DNA from: Gammaproteobacteria bacterium
GTDB taxonomy: Bacteria; Pseudomonadota; Gammaproteobacteria; Pseudomonadales; JADFDG01
Assembly: GCA_018262975.1 (NCBI GenBank)
Contig: JADFDG010000004.1
Coordinates: 45,961-109,960 of the forward strand
Length of the DNA: 64,000 nucleotides
Reading direction: 5' to 3'
Part shown: positions 10,699 to 21,468 of the stretch, piece by piece
Layout of the letters: every line of letters starts with the position of its first letter
Position numbering within the stretch: position 1 is the first letter of the stretch
Position numbers and translations under genes: made by a program
Notes under the pieces: generated by a model
Databases searched by the model: none
What the model was told of the DNA's origin: nothing
Seen by the model: only the letters and a program-made list of their open reading frames with translations

Positions 10699-11329
10699 CC
10701 GGGGAGGGCAGGTCGGCGGCGCGGAAGTGCAACTGGCGGGCCTGCGAGCGCCGCCAGAGCAGGGCCACCACGGGCAACGCCGCGAGGGCGCCGTAGAAAT
10801 GCGCATCGACCATCACCGCACCGCCGATGGTCTCGCGCAGGTAGTTCACGTCGTAGCCGGGTTGCTGCTCGCTGAAGATGCGCGCCGCCATGGCCACGAA
10901 CACGATGCCGTTGATCCACGGGGAGTGGCGGAAACTCAGCAACAACCCGGCGAACAACAGCGTGTGCAGCACCCCGGAGATGCCCACGTAGCGCCAGACG
11001 TCCGGGTTGAGGTACCACAGGCCGGCGCCGACCGCGAGCCCGCCCACCACCACCGCCAGCGCCCAGTCGCGCGGTGCGAACACGTCGCGGAAGAACAACA
11101 GCAGCAGGGCCAGGCCGGTCACGTCCAGCCACAGGTGGCCGGCACCGAGGTGCACGAAATTGCCGGTGAACAACCGCCACCACTGACCGGCGGCGATGGC
11201 CTCGCGGTCAAAGCGCAGCGCATCGCGCACCGCGTCGCCGCCGGCGCCGGCCAGCAGGACCATGGCGACAAAGCCGACGGCAAACAGCGCTTCTCCACGG
11301 GTCCAGCGCGGGGTGAAAAGAGCGAACAT
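10694..11329 (-). CDS. Rhombosortase-like rhomboid-family intramembrane serine protease
   Basis: QWWRLFTGNFVHLGAGHLWLDVTGLALLLL and YVGISGVLHTLLFAGLL (GxSGxLH), DAHFYGALAAL. Confidence 0.75.
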   Translation of the reverse strand: MFALFTPRWTRGEALFAVGFVAMVLLAGAGGDAVRDALRFDREAIAAGQWWRLFTGNFVHLGAGHLWLDVTGLALLLLFFRDVFAPRDWALAVVVGGLAVGAGLWYLNPDVWRYVGISGVLHTLLFAGLLLSFRHSPWINGIVFVAMAARIFSEQQPGYDVNYLRETIGGAVMVDAHFYGALAALPVVALLWRRSQARQLHFRAADLPSPA

Positions 11330-11338
11330 GCGCGAGGG

Positions 11339-11716
11339 TCAGTATTTGGGAATATAGGTGCGCGGCCGGCGGTCCTCGCCGGTGTCACGGGCTTTTTCGC
11401 GGGCCGGGCGGACCGCCGGCGGCGGCGTGGCGCGCGCGCACGCCTGCGTGGCAACCTCCGGGCAGACCGGGCATTCCGCCGGCACCGGCGCCGCGGCCGC
11501 GCAGGGCAATGGCTCGCCCGGCGGCACCGACTCGCCGAGCAGGCGTGCCCGCTGCAGCGCGGACACGCAATCACGCACGAGATCGAGTTCCGGCGCCGTC
11601 AGCGCGCCGGGCTCGACTGCCATGCGACGCGCCAGGTCACGGCACTCGTCGCTGTATTGCGCGGCGGCGGACGCCGTCGCCACCACCAGGGCCAGCGCTG
11701 CCAACAACCTGTTCAT
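11339..11716 (-). CDS. Small secreted Cys-containing hypothetical protein
   Basis: Signal peptide MNRLLAALALVVATASAAAQ; six Cys including CPVCP. Confidence 0.6.
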   Translation of the reverse strand: MNRLLAALALVVATASAAAQYSDECRDLARRMAVEPGALTAPELDLVRDCVSALQRARLLGESVPPGEPLPCAAAAPVPAECPVCPEVATQACARATPPPAVRPAREKARDTGEDRRPRTYIPKY

Positions 11717-11841
11717 TGATACTCCCGGGGCCTCCTGCCGGCCGGGCGCCGTGGGCGCCGGCTGTGGACTGTCCGCCCATCATAGGCCAGGCCGTGCAGT
11801 GCGAGGAATCACGATGCACCGGCGTGACCGAAGCACAAAAA

Positions 11842-11867
11842 GAAAGCCCCGCACGGGCGGGGCTTTC
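11842..11867 (-). terminator. Rho-independent terminator downstream of groEL
   Basis: gaaagccccgcacgggcggggctttc stem-loop; minus-strand readout continues ...ctttctttttgtg. Confidence 0.8.
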
Positions 11868-11880
11868 GTCGTCACACTTC

Positions 11881-11940
11881 CGTAGCGAGCGGGCCATGCC
11901 CGCGACCGCAAGCAGTCGGGCGCATGGCGCCCTCGCTACG
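11881..11940. repeat. Inverted pair of GTAG-type REP-like palindromes (copies 5 and 6, variant stems)
   Basis: cgtagcgaGCGGGCcatGCCCGCga and reverse-complement cgtagcgaGGGCGCcatGCGCCCga: compensatory stem changes. Confidence 0.85.
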
Positions 11941-11950
11941 GGGGCACGGC

Positions 11951-13600
<1,650 letters not shown>

Positions 13601-13668
13601 CTACCTCGTTGCGGATTCTGTTGATCAGGAAAGGATCGACGCCCGGGGGGCGGATCACTTCTTGCCGA

Positions 13669-13959
13669 TTACTTCTCGATGACGCCGAAGATCTCGGTCT
13701 CGGTCAGGACGAGCAGCTCGTCGCCGTCGACCTTCACGGTGGCGCCGGCGTACTGGCCGAACAGCACCTTGTCACCGGCCTTCACGCCCATGGCGCGGAC
13801 CGTGCCGTTGTCCAGGGCCTTGCCCGGACCCACGGCCACGACTTCGCCGATGCTCGGCTTCTCGGCGGCCTTGCCCGGCAGCAGGATGCCGCCGGCGGTC
13901 TTGGTCTCTTCCTCAACGCGCTTGACGACCACGCGGTCGTGCAGAGGACGGATCTTCAT
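13669..13959 (-). CDS. groES: Co-chaperonin GroES
   Basis: [46 protein letters not shown]. Confidence 0.98.
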   Translation of the reverse strand: MKIRPLHDRVVVKRVEEETKTAGGILLPGKAAEKPSIGEVVAVGPGKALDNGTVRAMGVKAGDKVLFGQYAGATVKVDGDELLVLTETEIFGVIEK

Positions 13960-14002
13960 CTCAATCGTCTCCTTGGACAATTCAGGTTTGTGAATCAAAG
14001 GG

Positions 14003-14053
14003 TTAGCACTCACAGCCCACGACTGCTTGGCACTCCCCCTCCGGGAGTGCCAA
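14003..14053. promoter_or_regulatory. Tandem CIRCE-type (HrcA-like) operators upstream of groES
   Basis: TTGGCACTC-N9-GAGTGCCAA (14027-14053) is a perfect inverted repeat. TTAGCACTC-N9-GACTGCTTG (14003-14029) has a consensus left arm and a degenerate right arm. Confidence 0.8.
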
Positions 14054-14289
14054 TCATAGGGATCGGCCGGGGACAGTCAACGACCCGCGGCCACTTTCGC
14101 TCGCAGCCGGTGCTGCCTGGCCGGCAACGAGATAGGGACGTCGCCACTGGTTTCAAGGGGCCCTGCAGGCACCAGGCGCGCCCCCGGTGCGCCACAAATC
14201 ACTACATTTCAACGTCATAAGCCGCGTTGACTGGGCACACGGGCTCGCTAGGCTGGCAAGTCGCCCCACCCCCGCCCGACGGAAGTGCC

Positions 14290-17200
14290 ATGCCCGTGCT
14301 CGTTCGTGCCCTGCTTGCCCTTGCCACCCTGATCCTGGCCGCCTGCAACGACGAGGGCGGCGACAAGGCCGCGGTGACCACCTACTCGCTGGGCGGCGCC
14401 GTGACCGGCCTGACCGGCTCGGTGACCATTGCCAATGGCAGCCGGACCGTCACCCGTGCCGGGAATGGCGCCTTCAGCCTCGGCAACGTCGACGCCGGCA
14501 GCAGCTACAACGTCACCGTCGCCAGCCAGCCCGCCGGGCAAACCTGCACCGTCTACAACGGCAGCGGCACCGCCGAGGCCAATGTCGCGATCATCCTCGT
14601 TTCCTGCGTGGTCAACCCGGCGGCGGCGGTGCACAGCATCGGCGGCACGGTGAGCGGGCTTTCCGGCCGGCTCATCCTGCAGAACAACCTCGCCAATGCG
14701 CTGACCGTCACCGCCAACGGAGCCTTCAGCTTCGGCAACAAGGTCAACGACAACGGTGCTTACCAGGTGACGGTGGCCACGCAGCCGTTCGGCCAGACCT
14801 GCACGGTGAACAACGGCAACGGCACCGCGACCGCCAACGTGACCGATATCAGCGTCAGCTGCACCACGGCGCGATACACCATCGGCGGCACCATCAGCGG
14901 CGTCGCCGGCGGCAATGCCACGCTGCAGAACAACGGCGGTGACGACCTGGTGCTGGCCGGCAACGGCACCTTCAGCTTCGCCACCACCGTGCTGCACGGG
15001 TCGCCCTACCTGGTCACCGTCAGCGGCAACCCGCCGGGCCTGGAGTGCGTGGTCGCCAACGGCAACGGCACGGCAGTTGCCCAAGTGAGCAACGTCACCG
15101 TCACGTGTGGCCTGCCGCGCTACACCGTGGGTGGCACCATCACCGGCGTCACCGGCGATGTCCTCCTGAAGAACAACGGCGGCGACGATATCGCACTGAC
15201 CGGGCTGGTCGCCTCTTCGTCCACGCCGTTCACGTTCGACACGGAAATCGAGGAAGGTTCAGCCTACCTGGTGACCGTGGACGGGAAGCCGGCCGGCTAC
15301 ACCTGCACGGTGAACAATGGCAGCGGGACCGCCAGCGCCGACGTCACGAACGTGGCCATCGAGTGCGAAATCCAGCGGTACACCATCGGGGGCACCATCA
15401 GCGGACTGACGCACGGTACGCTCACCCTGCTCAACAACGGCGGAGACAGCATTGCCTTCTCCGGTGACGGCAGCTTCACGTTCCCCACGGCAATCGCCTG
15501 GGGCAGCACCTATGAAGTCACGCTGGCGTCCTATCCCGGCAGCCTCGCCTGCAATGTCGGCAACGAACGCGGCACCGTCAGCGGCAACGTGACCTCGGTA
15601 CAGGTGCGTTGCATCGACACCGTGCCGGCGGCACCGTCACCCTACTTCACCGGCACCGATCGTCCGCGCGAACTCGGGGTGGCGTGGCCCGACGTTGCGG
15701 GCGCCGAGTACTACCAGCTCTGGAAGAGCCCGGATGGTGTCGCGCCCTTCGTGCAGGTCGGCACCGACGTCACCGACAACCTGGCCGGCGAACGGGTATC
15801 GGTCCATCGCTACGCGTGGGGCTCGTCGCGCTACTATGTCGTCGCCTGCAACACGTACGGTTGCAGCGCGCCGTCAGCGGTGCTGCAGACCGAAACGGCG
15901 ATGCCCGAGGCAATCGGTTACTTCAAGGCATCCAACACGGCCGCGGGCGGCGACTTCGGCTCGGCCGTGGCTCTGTCCGCCGACGGTACCGTGATGGTGG
16001 TCGGTGCCGACGGCGATGCCAGCGATGGCGTCGACCCGGGGAGCAACGACCGGCCGCAATCCGGGGCTGCGCATGTCTACGTGCAGGCCGTCGACGGCAC
16101 CTGGAGCCACGCTGCCCTGCTGAAGGCACCGGTACCCGAGAGCAATGCGCATTTCGGCGCCGCGGTGGCGATTGCCGCCGACGGCGGAACCCTCGTCGTC
16201 AGCGCGCCCGACGAGGACGACGGGCGCGGCGCCGCGTATGTCTACACGTCCAGCGCGGGCAACTGGGTCCTGCAGGCGCGCGTGCAGGCCGCCGTTGCCG
16301 ACCCCGACGACGGCTTCGGGCAGGCCTTGGCGCTGTCGGCCGACGGCAGCACGCTGGCGGTGACCGCGTCCGGCGAGGACGGCGCCGGCACTGGCGCCAA
16401 CCAGGACCCCGCCAACAACCTCGCGGAGAATTCCGGGGCTGCCTACGTGTTCGTCCGCAACGCGGGCGTCTGGTCTCAGCAGGCGTACCTCAAGGCATCC
16501 AACACCGGCGGCGGCGACCAGCTGGGCGGTCTCGGCGGCTCGCTGCCGGGCAACGTTGCGCTGTCCGCCGACGGCGACACGCTGGTGGTGGGCGCGCCGT
16601 ACGAGGACAGCGCCTCGACCGGCATCAACGGCATCGAACAGGACGAGAACGCAGACGATGCGGGCGCCGCGTATGTTTTCACGCGCAGTGGCGCTTCGTG
16701 GAGCCAGCAGGCCTACCTCAAGGCATCCAACACCGGGGCCGAGGACCTGTTCGGTACCGCCGTCACCCTGTCGGCGGACGGCAATCGCCTCGCGATCGGT
16801 GCACCGCGCGAGGACAGTAACGCCACCGGCATCAACGGCAACCAGGCCAGCGAGGACCTCAGTGACGCCGGTGCGGTCTACGTGTACGAGCGCAGCGGCG
16901 GTACCTGGTCGCAAACCGCGTACCTGAAGGCGTCGAACACCGGCAGCGGCGACTGGTTCGGCGGACGACTGGCAATCGCCGCGGACGGCATGACCCTGCT
17001 CGCGTCGGCGGCCCTGGAGGATGGCACGTCCGCCGGTGTCAACGGCAACGAAGCGACCAACACGGCAGCGGATTCCGGTGCCGGTTACGTGTTCGACCTC
17101 GACGGCAGCACCTGGACGCAGTCGGCGTACCTGAAAGCCGCCAACACCGCGACCAATGACCTGTTGGGCTTTGCCGTTGCGATCACCGGCGATGGCGACA

Positions 17201-17316
17201 TGCTGGCGGTATCGGCACGGGCCGAGGACAGCGACGCCCGCGGCATCAACCTGTCCGGGGGCGGCAGTCCGCTCGACAACAGCGCTGTCGACGCCGGCGC
17301 CGTCTACCTCTACTGA
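14290..17316 (+). CDS. Large lipoprotein: five tandem ~75-80 aa disulfide-type modules, Fn3-like linker and C-terminal FG-GAP/integrin-like beta-propeller
   Basis: Lipobox ATLILAACN; repeated (Y/H)(T/S)(I/V)GGT(I/V)(S/T)G...(T/E/A)C.V...NG.GT......V.C; FG-GAP-like blades (AYLKASNTGA.D.FG.AV.LSADG..L..GAP.ED). Confidence 0.8.
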   Translation: MPVLVRALLALATLILAACNDEGGDKAAVTTYSLGGAVTGLTGSVTIANGSRTVTRAGNGAFSLGNVDAGSSYNVTVASQPAGQTCTVYNGSGTAEANVAIILVSCVVNPAAAVHSIGGTVSGLSGRLILQNNLANALTVTANGAFSFGNKVNDNGAYQVTVATQPFGQTCTVNNGNGTATANVTDISVSCTTARYTIGGTISGVAGGNATLQNNGGDDLVLAGNGTFSFATTVLHGSPYLVTVSGNPPGLECVVANGNGTAVAQVSNVTVTCGLPRYTVGGTITGVTGDVLLKNNGGDDIALTGLVASSSTPFTFDTEIEEGSAYLVTVDGKPAGYTCTVNNGSGTASADVTNVAIECEIQRYTIGGTISGLTHGTLTLLNNGGDSIAFSGDGSFTFPTAIAWGSTYEVTLASYPGSLACNVGNERGTVSGNVTSVQVRCIDTVPAAPSPYFTGTDRPRELGVAWPDVAGAEYYQLWKSPDGVAPFVQVGTDVTDNLAGERVSVHRYAWGSSRYYVVACNTYGCSAPSAVLQTETAMPEAIGYFKASNTAAGGDFGSAVALSADGTVMVVGADGDASDGVDPGSNDRPQSGAAHVYVQAVDGTWSHAALLKAPVPESNAHFGAAVAIAADGGTLVVSAPDEDDGRGAAYVYTSSAGNWVLQARVQAAVADPDDGFGQALALSADGSTLAVTASGEDGAGTGANQDPANNLAENSGAAYVFVRNAGVWSQQAYLKASNTGGGDQLGGLGGSLPGNVALSADGDTLVVGAPYEDSASTGINGIEQDENADDAGAAYVFTRSGASWSQQAYLKASNTGAEDLFGTAVTLSADGNRLAIGAPREDSNATGINGNQASEDLSDAGAVYVYERSGGTWSQTAYLKASNTGSGDWFGGRLAIAADGMTLLASAALEDGTSAGVNGNEATNTAADSGAGYVFDLDGSTWTQSAYLKAANTATNDLLGFAVAITGDGDMLAVSARAEDSDARGINLSGGGSPLDNSAVDAGAVYLY

Positions 17317-17332
17317 TCCCTGCCGGCGGTTC

Positions 17333-18064
17333 TCAGCCGCCGGCCATCGCCACCAGCAACCGCCGCGCGTCGGCGGCGGTTGCCAGCGGTTCCGGAAACG
17401 CCACCCAGCGCAGTTGCTGCCCGCAGCGCAGTTGCATGCCCAGGCCGTCAATCGCCGCCATGCGCACCTCGCCGGCGGGCACCTCGCCGAACGCCTGCTG
17501 CCAGTAATGCGCGCAGGCGTCAGCGTGGTCGTCATTCATGTGGTCAAGCACGCGGCGCGTGTGCGCGCGGTCCAGCGGCGACACCAGTTGCAGCGAGGCA
17601 ACGGGCAAGGCCGCGGCCTTGCCGAAGCCGCCGTTGTAACGCGCGGCCACCACGTCGATGCGGAAGAAATGGAAATCGAGCTGGCGAAACCAGGCGTCCG
17701 CGCGCGGGTAACAACGCACGTAACTGTCGCGCGCGTCGGCGATGGCGCCCTCTTCGCCCAGCAGGCGTGCCTCGGCGGTCAGCTCCAGCCGTTCGCCGGT
17801 GAGGATGTCGCCGGCATTGTCCTGCGCCAGCAGCAGAGCACAACGACCGTCGGCCCGCAGGTTGGGATAGTGGGGGGCCAGCGGCGAGAACAGCCCGACC
17901 AGGTAACCCTCGGGGGTCAGCGCGAACGGCACGGCCGACAGCGACGGGTAACCCTCGTGCTCGCGTGAACGCGTGGCCAGTACCGCCTGCGAGCGTCGCC
18001 GCAGGAAGCGTGCCGCCAGCGGCGCAAGTTCGGCGACGAGCCGTGCGGTCACTTCGTTTTCCAT
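17333..18064 (-). CDS. HugZ-like pyridoxamine 5'-phosphate oxidase family protein
   Basis: LRRRSQAVLATRSREHEGYPSLSAVPFALTPEGYLVGLFSPLAPHYPNLRADGRCALLL; C-terminal HMNDDHADAC (DUF2470-like). Confidence 0.85.
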   Translation of the reverse strand: MENEVTARLVAELAPLAARFLRRRSQAVLATRSREHEGYPSLSAVPFALTPEGYLVGLFSPLAPHYPNLRADGRCALLLAQDNAGDILTGERLELTAEARLLGEEGAIADARDSYVRCYPRADAWFRQLDFHFFRIDVVAARYNGGFGKAAALPVASLQLVSPLDRAHTRRVLDHMNDDHADACAHYWQQAFGEVPAGEVRMAAIDGLGMQLRCGQQLRWVAFPEPLATAADARRLLVAMAGG

Positions 18065-18161
18065 GGATAGCCTTGGCCTGATCATTCCCCGGGGAGCCGA
18101 TTCAAGCAAATTGCACGGTGCTCGGCCATAATGGCGGCCCCGTGGCAACGCGTGCCTGACC

Positions 18162-18467
18162 GTGCCGATGGACGAACACCGTGACGCCATACTCGCCACC
18201 TTGCAGGCCATACCGGCCGGGCACGTGACCAGTTACGGCGAGATCGCCCGCCGCGCCGGCCTCCCCGGCTACGCGCGTTTCGTGTGCCGGGTCCTGCGTG
18301 AATTGCCCGACCGCAGCCGCACACCCTGGTGGCGGGTGATCCGGGCAGATGGCCGGCTGGCGATGGACAACAGCAGTCACGCGGGCCGTGAACAGCGACG
18401 CCGCCTGCAAGCCGAAGGCATTGCCTTCCGCGCCAGCGACCGGGTGACCGGCCCCTGGTGGCCATAA
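18162..18467 (+). CDS. Alkyltransferase-like (ATL) MGMT-fold DNA-binding protein
   Basis: GHVTSYGEIARRAGLPGYARFVCRVLRELP...TPWWRVIRADGRLA; catalytic Cys of PCHR replaced (PWWR). Confidence 0.88.
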   Translation: MPMDEHRDAILATLQAIPAGHVTSYGEIARRAGLPGYARFVCRVLRELPDRSRTPWWRVIRADGRLAMDNSSHAGREQRRRLQAEGIAFRASDRVTGPWWP

Positions 18468-20167
18468 AACCAACGAGGAATCCGCACGTGCCGTCGCTGT
18501 TGCGTATCGCCCACTTCCTGCTGGCCAGCTTGCTGGTCTCTGCCTGCCACGGCACGCCGCCGGTGGCGGAGCATGCACTCGCGGAGTCACCCGCTCCCGC
18601 CATCGAAACCCTTATCGAGGAGCGGCTGGCCGCACTGGCCACCGGCAACGGGGCGGTCCTGCGCGGCGAACCGCTGGCGGAAGCCGCGGCCCTGCGCGCG
18701 TTCTACACCCGCCGCGCGTTCGCGCCGGCGTGGAGCGATCCGCGCAGCATCGAGGCCCTCGAGCGGGCGATCCGTGCCAGCGAAGTCGAGGGACTCAACC
18801 CGCGCGACTACCACCTGGATGCGTTGCTGGCAATGAAGTCGGAACTGGCCGCGCGGAAGGTTTCGCCATGGACGCGCGCGGAGGCCGACCTGTTGTTCAG
18901 CGACGCGCTGGCACGTCTGGCCAGCCACTACGCATTCGGCAAGGTCGACCCGGCCACGCATGAACCCACCTGGAATATCCGCGCGCCGGACGCCAACCGG
19001 GATGCTGCAGAAGTTCTGGCACGCCTGGCTGGACCGTCGGTGGACACCGCGGTACTCGCCGAGTTGCCGCAACACCCGGCCTACCAGGCACTGCGCCGGG
19101 AGTTGTTGCAGTTGCGCCTGGTCGCCGCCCGTGGCGGCTGGCCGGAGGTTCCCGCGGGCGACACCCTCAAGCCCGGCGCGGACGATCCGCGCATCACCGC
19201 GCTGCGGCAGCGCCTGCGCGCCAGCGGCGACCTCAGCCCGGATGCCGGCATCGACAGCACGCGCTACGACGACACCCTGCGCGCCGCCGTCGAGCACTTC
19301 CAGTCCCGCCACGGCCTGACCGCCGACGGCGCGGTCGGCCGCGGCACCCTGGCCGAACTGAACATGCCGGTCACCGCGCGCATCGACATGCTGCGCGTCA
19401 ATCTCGACCGGGCCCGCGTGCTGCTGCGCGCGCTGCCGGCGCGCTTCGTGCTGGTCAACATCGCCGGCTTCCGCATCTACTACATCGACGACGGCAAGGC
19501 CGTCTGGCAATCGCGCGTGGTGGTCGGCCAGCGCTACCGCGAGACGCCGCTGTTCCGCTCGGCCATCAACTACCTGCAGTGGAACCCCACCTGGACGGTG
19601 CCACCGGGCATCATCGAAAAGGACATCCTGCCGCCGAAGAACAGCGCGGCGGTCATCACCCGCAAGCACCTCAAGGTGTACGACCGCAACGGCAACCGGG
19701 TGAATCCCTGGCAGGTGAACTGGCAGGCACTGCGCAAGAGCCGCGGCTACATTCCGTACACGCTGCGCCAGGATCCCGGCCCGCAGAACGCGCTGGGCCG
19801 CGTCAAGTTCATGTTCCCCAACAACTACTCCGTGTACCTGCACGACACCCCGTCCACCGGCCTGTTCGATGACGATGACCGCACCTTCAGTTCCGGTTGC
19901 GTGCGCGTGGAGGATCCGTTGACGCTGGCCAGGCTGCTGATCAACGACCCGGCATGGGATGACGCGCGCATTGCCGCGGTGATCGCCGGCGGCAACACCG
20001 AGAACCTGGTGCTGAAGGCGCCGGTCCCGGTGCTGCTGGCCTACTGGACGGCGTGGATCGACGAAAACGGCAGCGCGCAGTTCCGCCGCGACGTCTACGG
20101 CCGCGACCCGCTGTGGCTGGCCGCGCTCGACAAGGCCGACACCGCAGGGAGCACGCCGACCCCATGA
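18458..20167 (+). CDS. L,D-transpeptidase (YcbB/LdtD type) with peptidoglycan-binding domain, predicted lipoprotein
   Basis: HDTPSTGLFDDDDRTFSSGCVRVEDP active site; YDDTLRAAVEHFQSRHGLTADGAVGRGTLAELN PG-binding; lipobox LLVSAC. Confidence 0.92.
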   Translation: MAIKPTRNPHVPSLLRIAHFLLASLLVSACHGTPPVAEHALAESPAPAIETLIEERLAALATGNGAVLRGEPLAEAAALRAFYTRRAFAPAWSDPRSIEALERAIRASEVEGLNPRDYHLDALLAMKSELAARKVSPWTRAEADLLFSDALARLASHYAFGKVDPATHEPTWNIRAPDANRDAAEVLARLAGPSVDTAVLAELPQHPAYQALRRELLQLRLVAARGGWPEVPAGDTLKPGADDPRITALRQRLRASGDLSPDAGIDSTRYDDTLRAAVEHFQSRHGLTADGAVGRGTLAELNMPVTARIDMLRVNLDRARVLLRALPARFVLVNIAGFRIYYIDDGKAVWQSRVVVGQRYRETPLFRSAINYLQWNPTWTVPPGIIEKDILPPKNSAAVITRKHLKVYDRNGNRVNPWQVNWQALRKSRGYIPYTLRQDPGPQNALGRVKFMFPNNYSVYLHDTPSTGLFDDDDRTFSSGCVRVEDPLTLARLLINDPAWDDARIAAVIAGGNTENLVLKAPVPVLLAYWTAWIDENGSAQFRRDVYGRDPLWLAALDKADTAGSTPTP

Positions 20168-21468
20168 TCGACAGTCGCCCTTCCCTGCGGCAGGCGTTCC
20201 TGCAGCCGGCCGCGCTCACCATGCTGTGCTTCGGCTTCACGTCGGGCCTGCCGTTCCTGCTGGTGGGCGGCACGCTGTCGGCGTGGCTGAAGGAAAGCGG
20301 CGTGTCCCTGGAAGGCATCGGCCTGATGAGCCTGGCCGGGCTGTCCTACTCGCTGAAATTCCTGTGGGCACCGGCGGTGGATCGCTGGCGGCTGCCGCTG
20401 TTCGGCCGCCTCGGCCAGCGCCGTGGCTGGTTGCTGGCGGCACAGTGCGTGCTGCTGGGCGCACTGCTGGGCATGGCGGTGATCACGCCGGCGGGCGACA
20501 TCACCCTGTTCGTGGCCATCACCGTGCTGGCCGCCTTCGCCGGCGCCACCCAGGACGTGGTGGTCGATGCCTACCGCATCGAGATCGCCCCGCCGGAAAC
20601 GCAAGGCGCACTGGCCGCCACCTACACGCTGGGCTACCGGTTGGCGTTGCTGGCCTCCGGTGCGCTGGCGCTGTTTCTCGCCGATATCGTCAGCTGGACA
20701 CTGGTCTATCAATTAATGGCCATGGTGCTGCTGTCAGTGATGCTGGCGACGGTGTTCGCCCGCGAACCCGCGCACGAGGCGCCGCGCGCCACCTCGCTGC
20801 GCGACACGCTGGTCGACGGCGTGGTCGGGCCGTTCCGCGATTTCTTCACGCGCTTCGCCGGACCACTGGGCGTGGCACTGCTGTTGTTCATCGGCCTGCT
20901 GAAAATCCCCGACCAGATGCTGGGCGTGATGGCCGTGCCGTTCTACCTCGACAGCGGATTCACCAAGACCGAGATCGGCGCGGTCTCGAAGATCTTCGGC
21001 GTGTGGATCGGCATCGCCGGCGCCTTCCTCGGCGGCAGCGCGGTGGTGCGCTTCGGCATCGAGCGCACCCTGCTGTTCGCCATCATCATCGGCGCCGCCA
21101 GCAACCTGCTGTACCTGCTGCTCACGCTCTTCCCCGGCAACCTGACCGTGTTCACCCTGGTGATCGCCGGCGAGAACCTGTCCGGCGGCTTCCTCGGTAC
21201 CGCGGCGGTGGCGTGGCTGTCGGCGCTGGTGAACCGCCGCTACACGGCCACCCAGTACGCGCTGTTCAGTTCGCTGGTGACCTTGCCGGGCAAACTCATC
21301 GGCGGCTTCTCCGGCTTCATGGTCTCGGCCATGACCTACGCCGGCTTTTTCATCTTCACCACGCTGGCCATCCTGCCGGCGCTCGCGCTGTGGCTGTGGC
21401 TGCGGCCACGCGTCGACATGGACCACCAGGCCGGCGCACGCCATGCGGACACGCCCCGTGACGACTGA
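20164..21468 (+). CDS. ampG: AmpG-like muropeptide MFS transporter
   Basis: FGFTSGLPFLLVGGTLSAWLKESGVSLEGIGLMSLAGLSYSLKFLWAPAVDR. Confidence 0.85.
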   Translation: MIDSRPSLRQAFLQPAALTMLCFGFTSGLPFLLVGGTLSAWLKESGVSLEGIGLMSLAGLSYSLKFLWAPAVDRWRLPLFGRLGQRRGWLLAAQCVLLGALLGMAVITPAGDITLFVAITVLAAFAGATQDVVVDAYRIEIAPPETQGALAATYTLGYRLALLASGALALFLADIVSWTLVYQLMAMVLLSVMLATVFAREPAHEAPRATSLRDTLVDGVVGPFRDFFTRFAGPLGVALLLFIGLLKIPDQMLGVMAVPFYLDSGFTKTEIGAVSKIFGVWIGIAGAFLGGSAVVRFGIERTLLFAIIIGAASNLLYLLLTLFPGNLTVFTLVIAGENLSGGFLGTAAVAWLSALVNRRYTATQYALFSSLVTLPGKLIGGFSGFMVSAMTYAGFFIFTTLAILPALALWLWLRPRVDMDHQAGARHADTPRDD

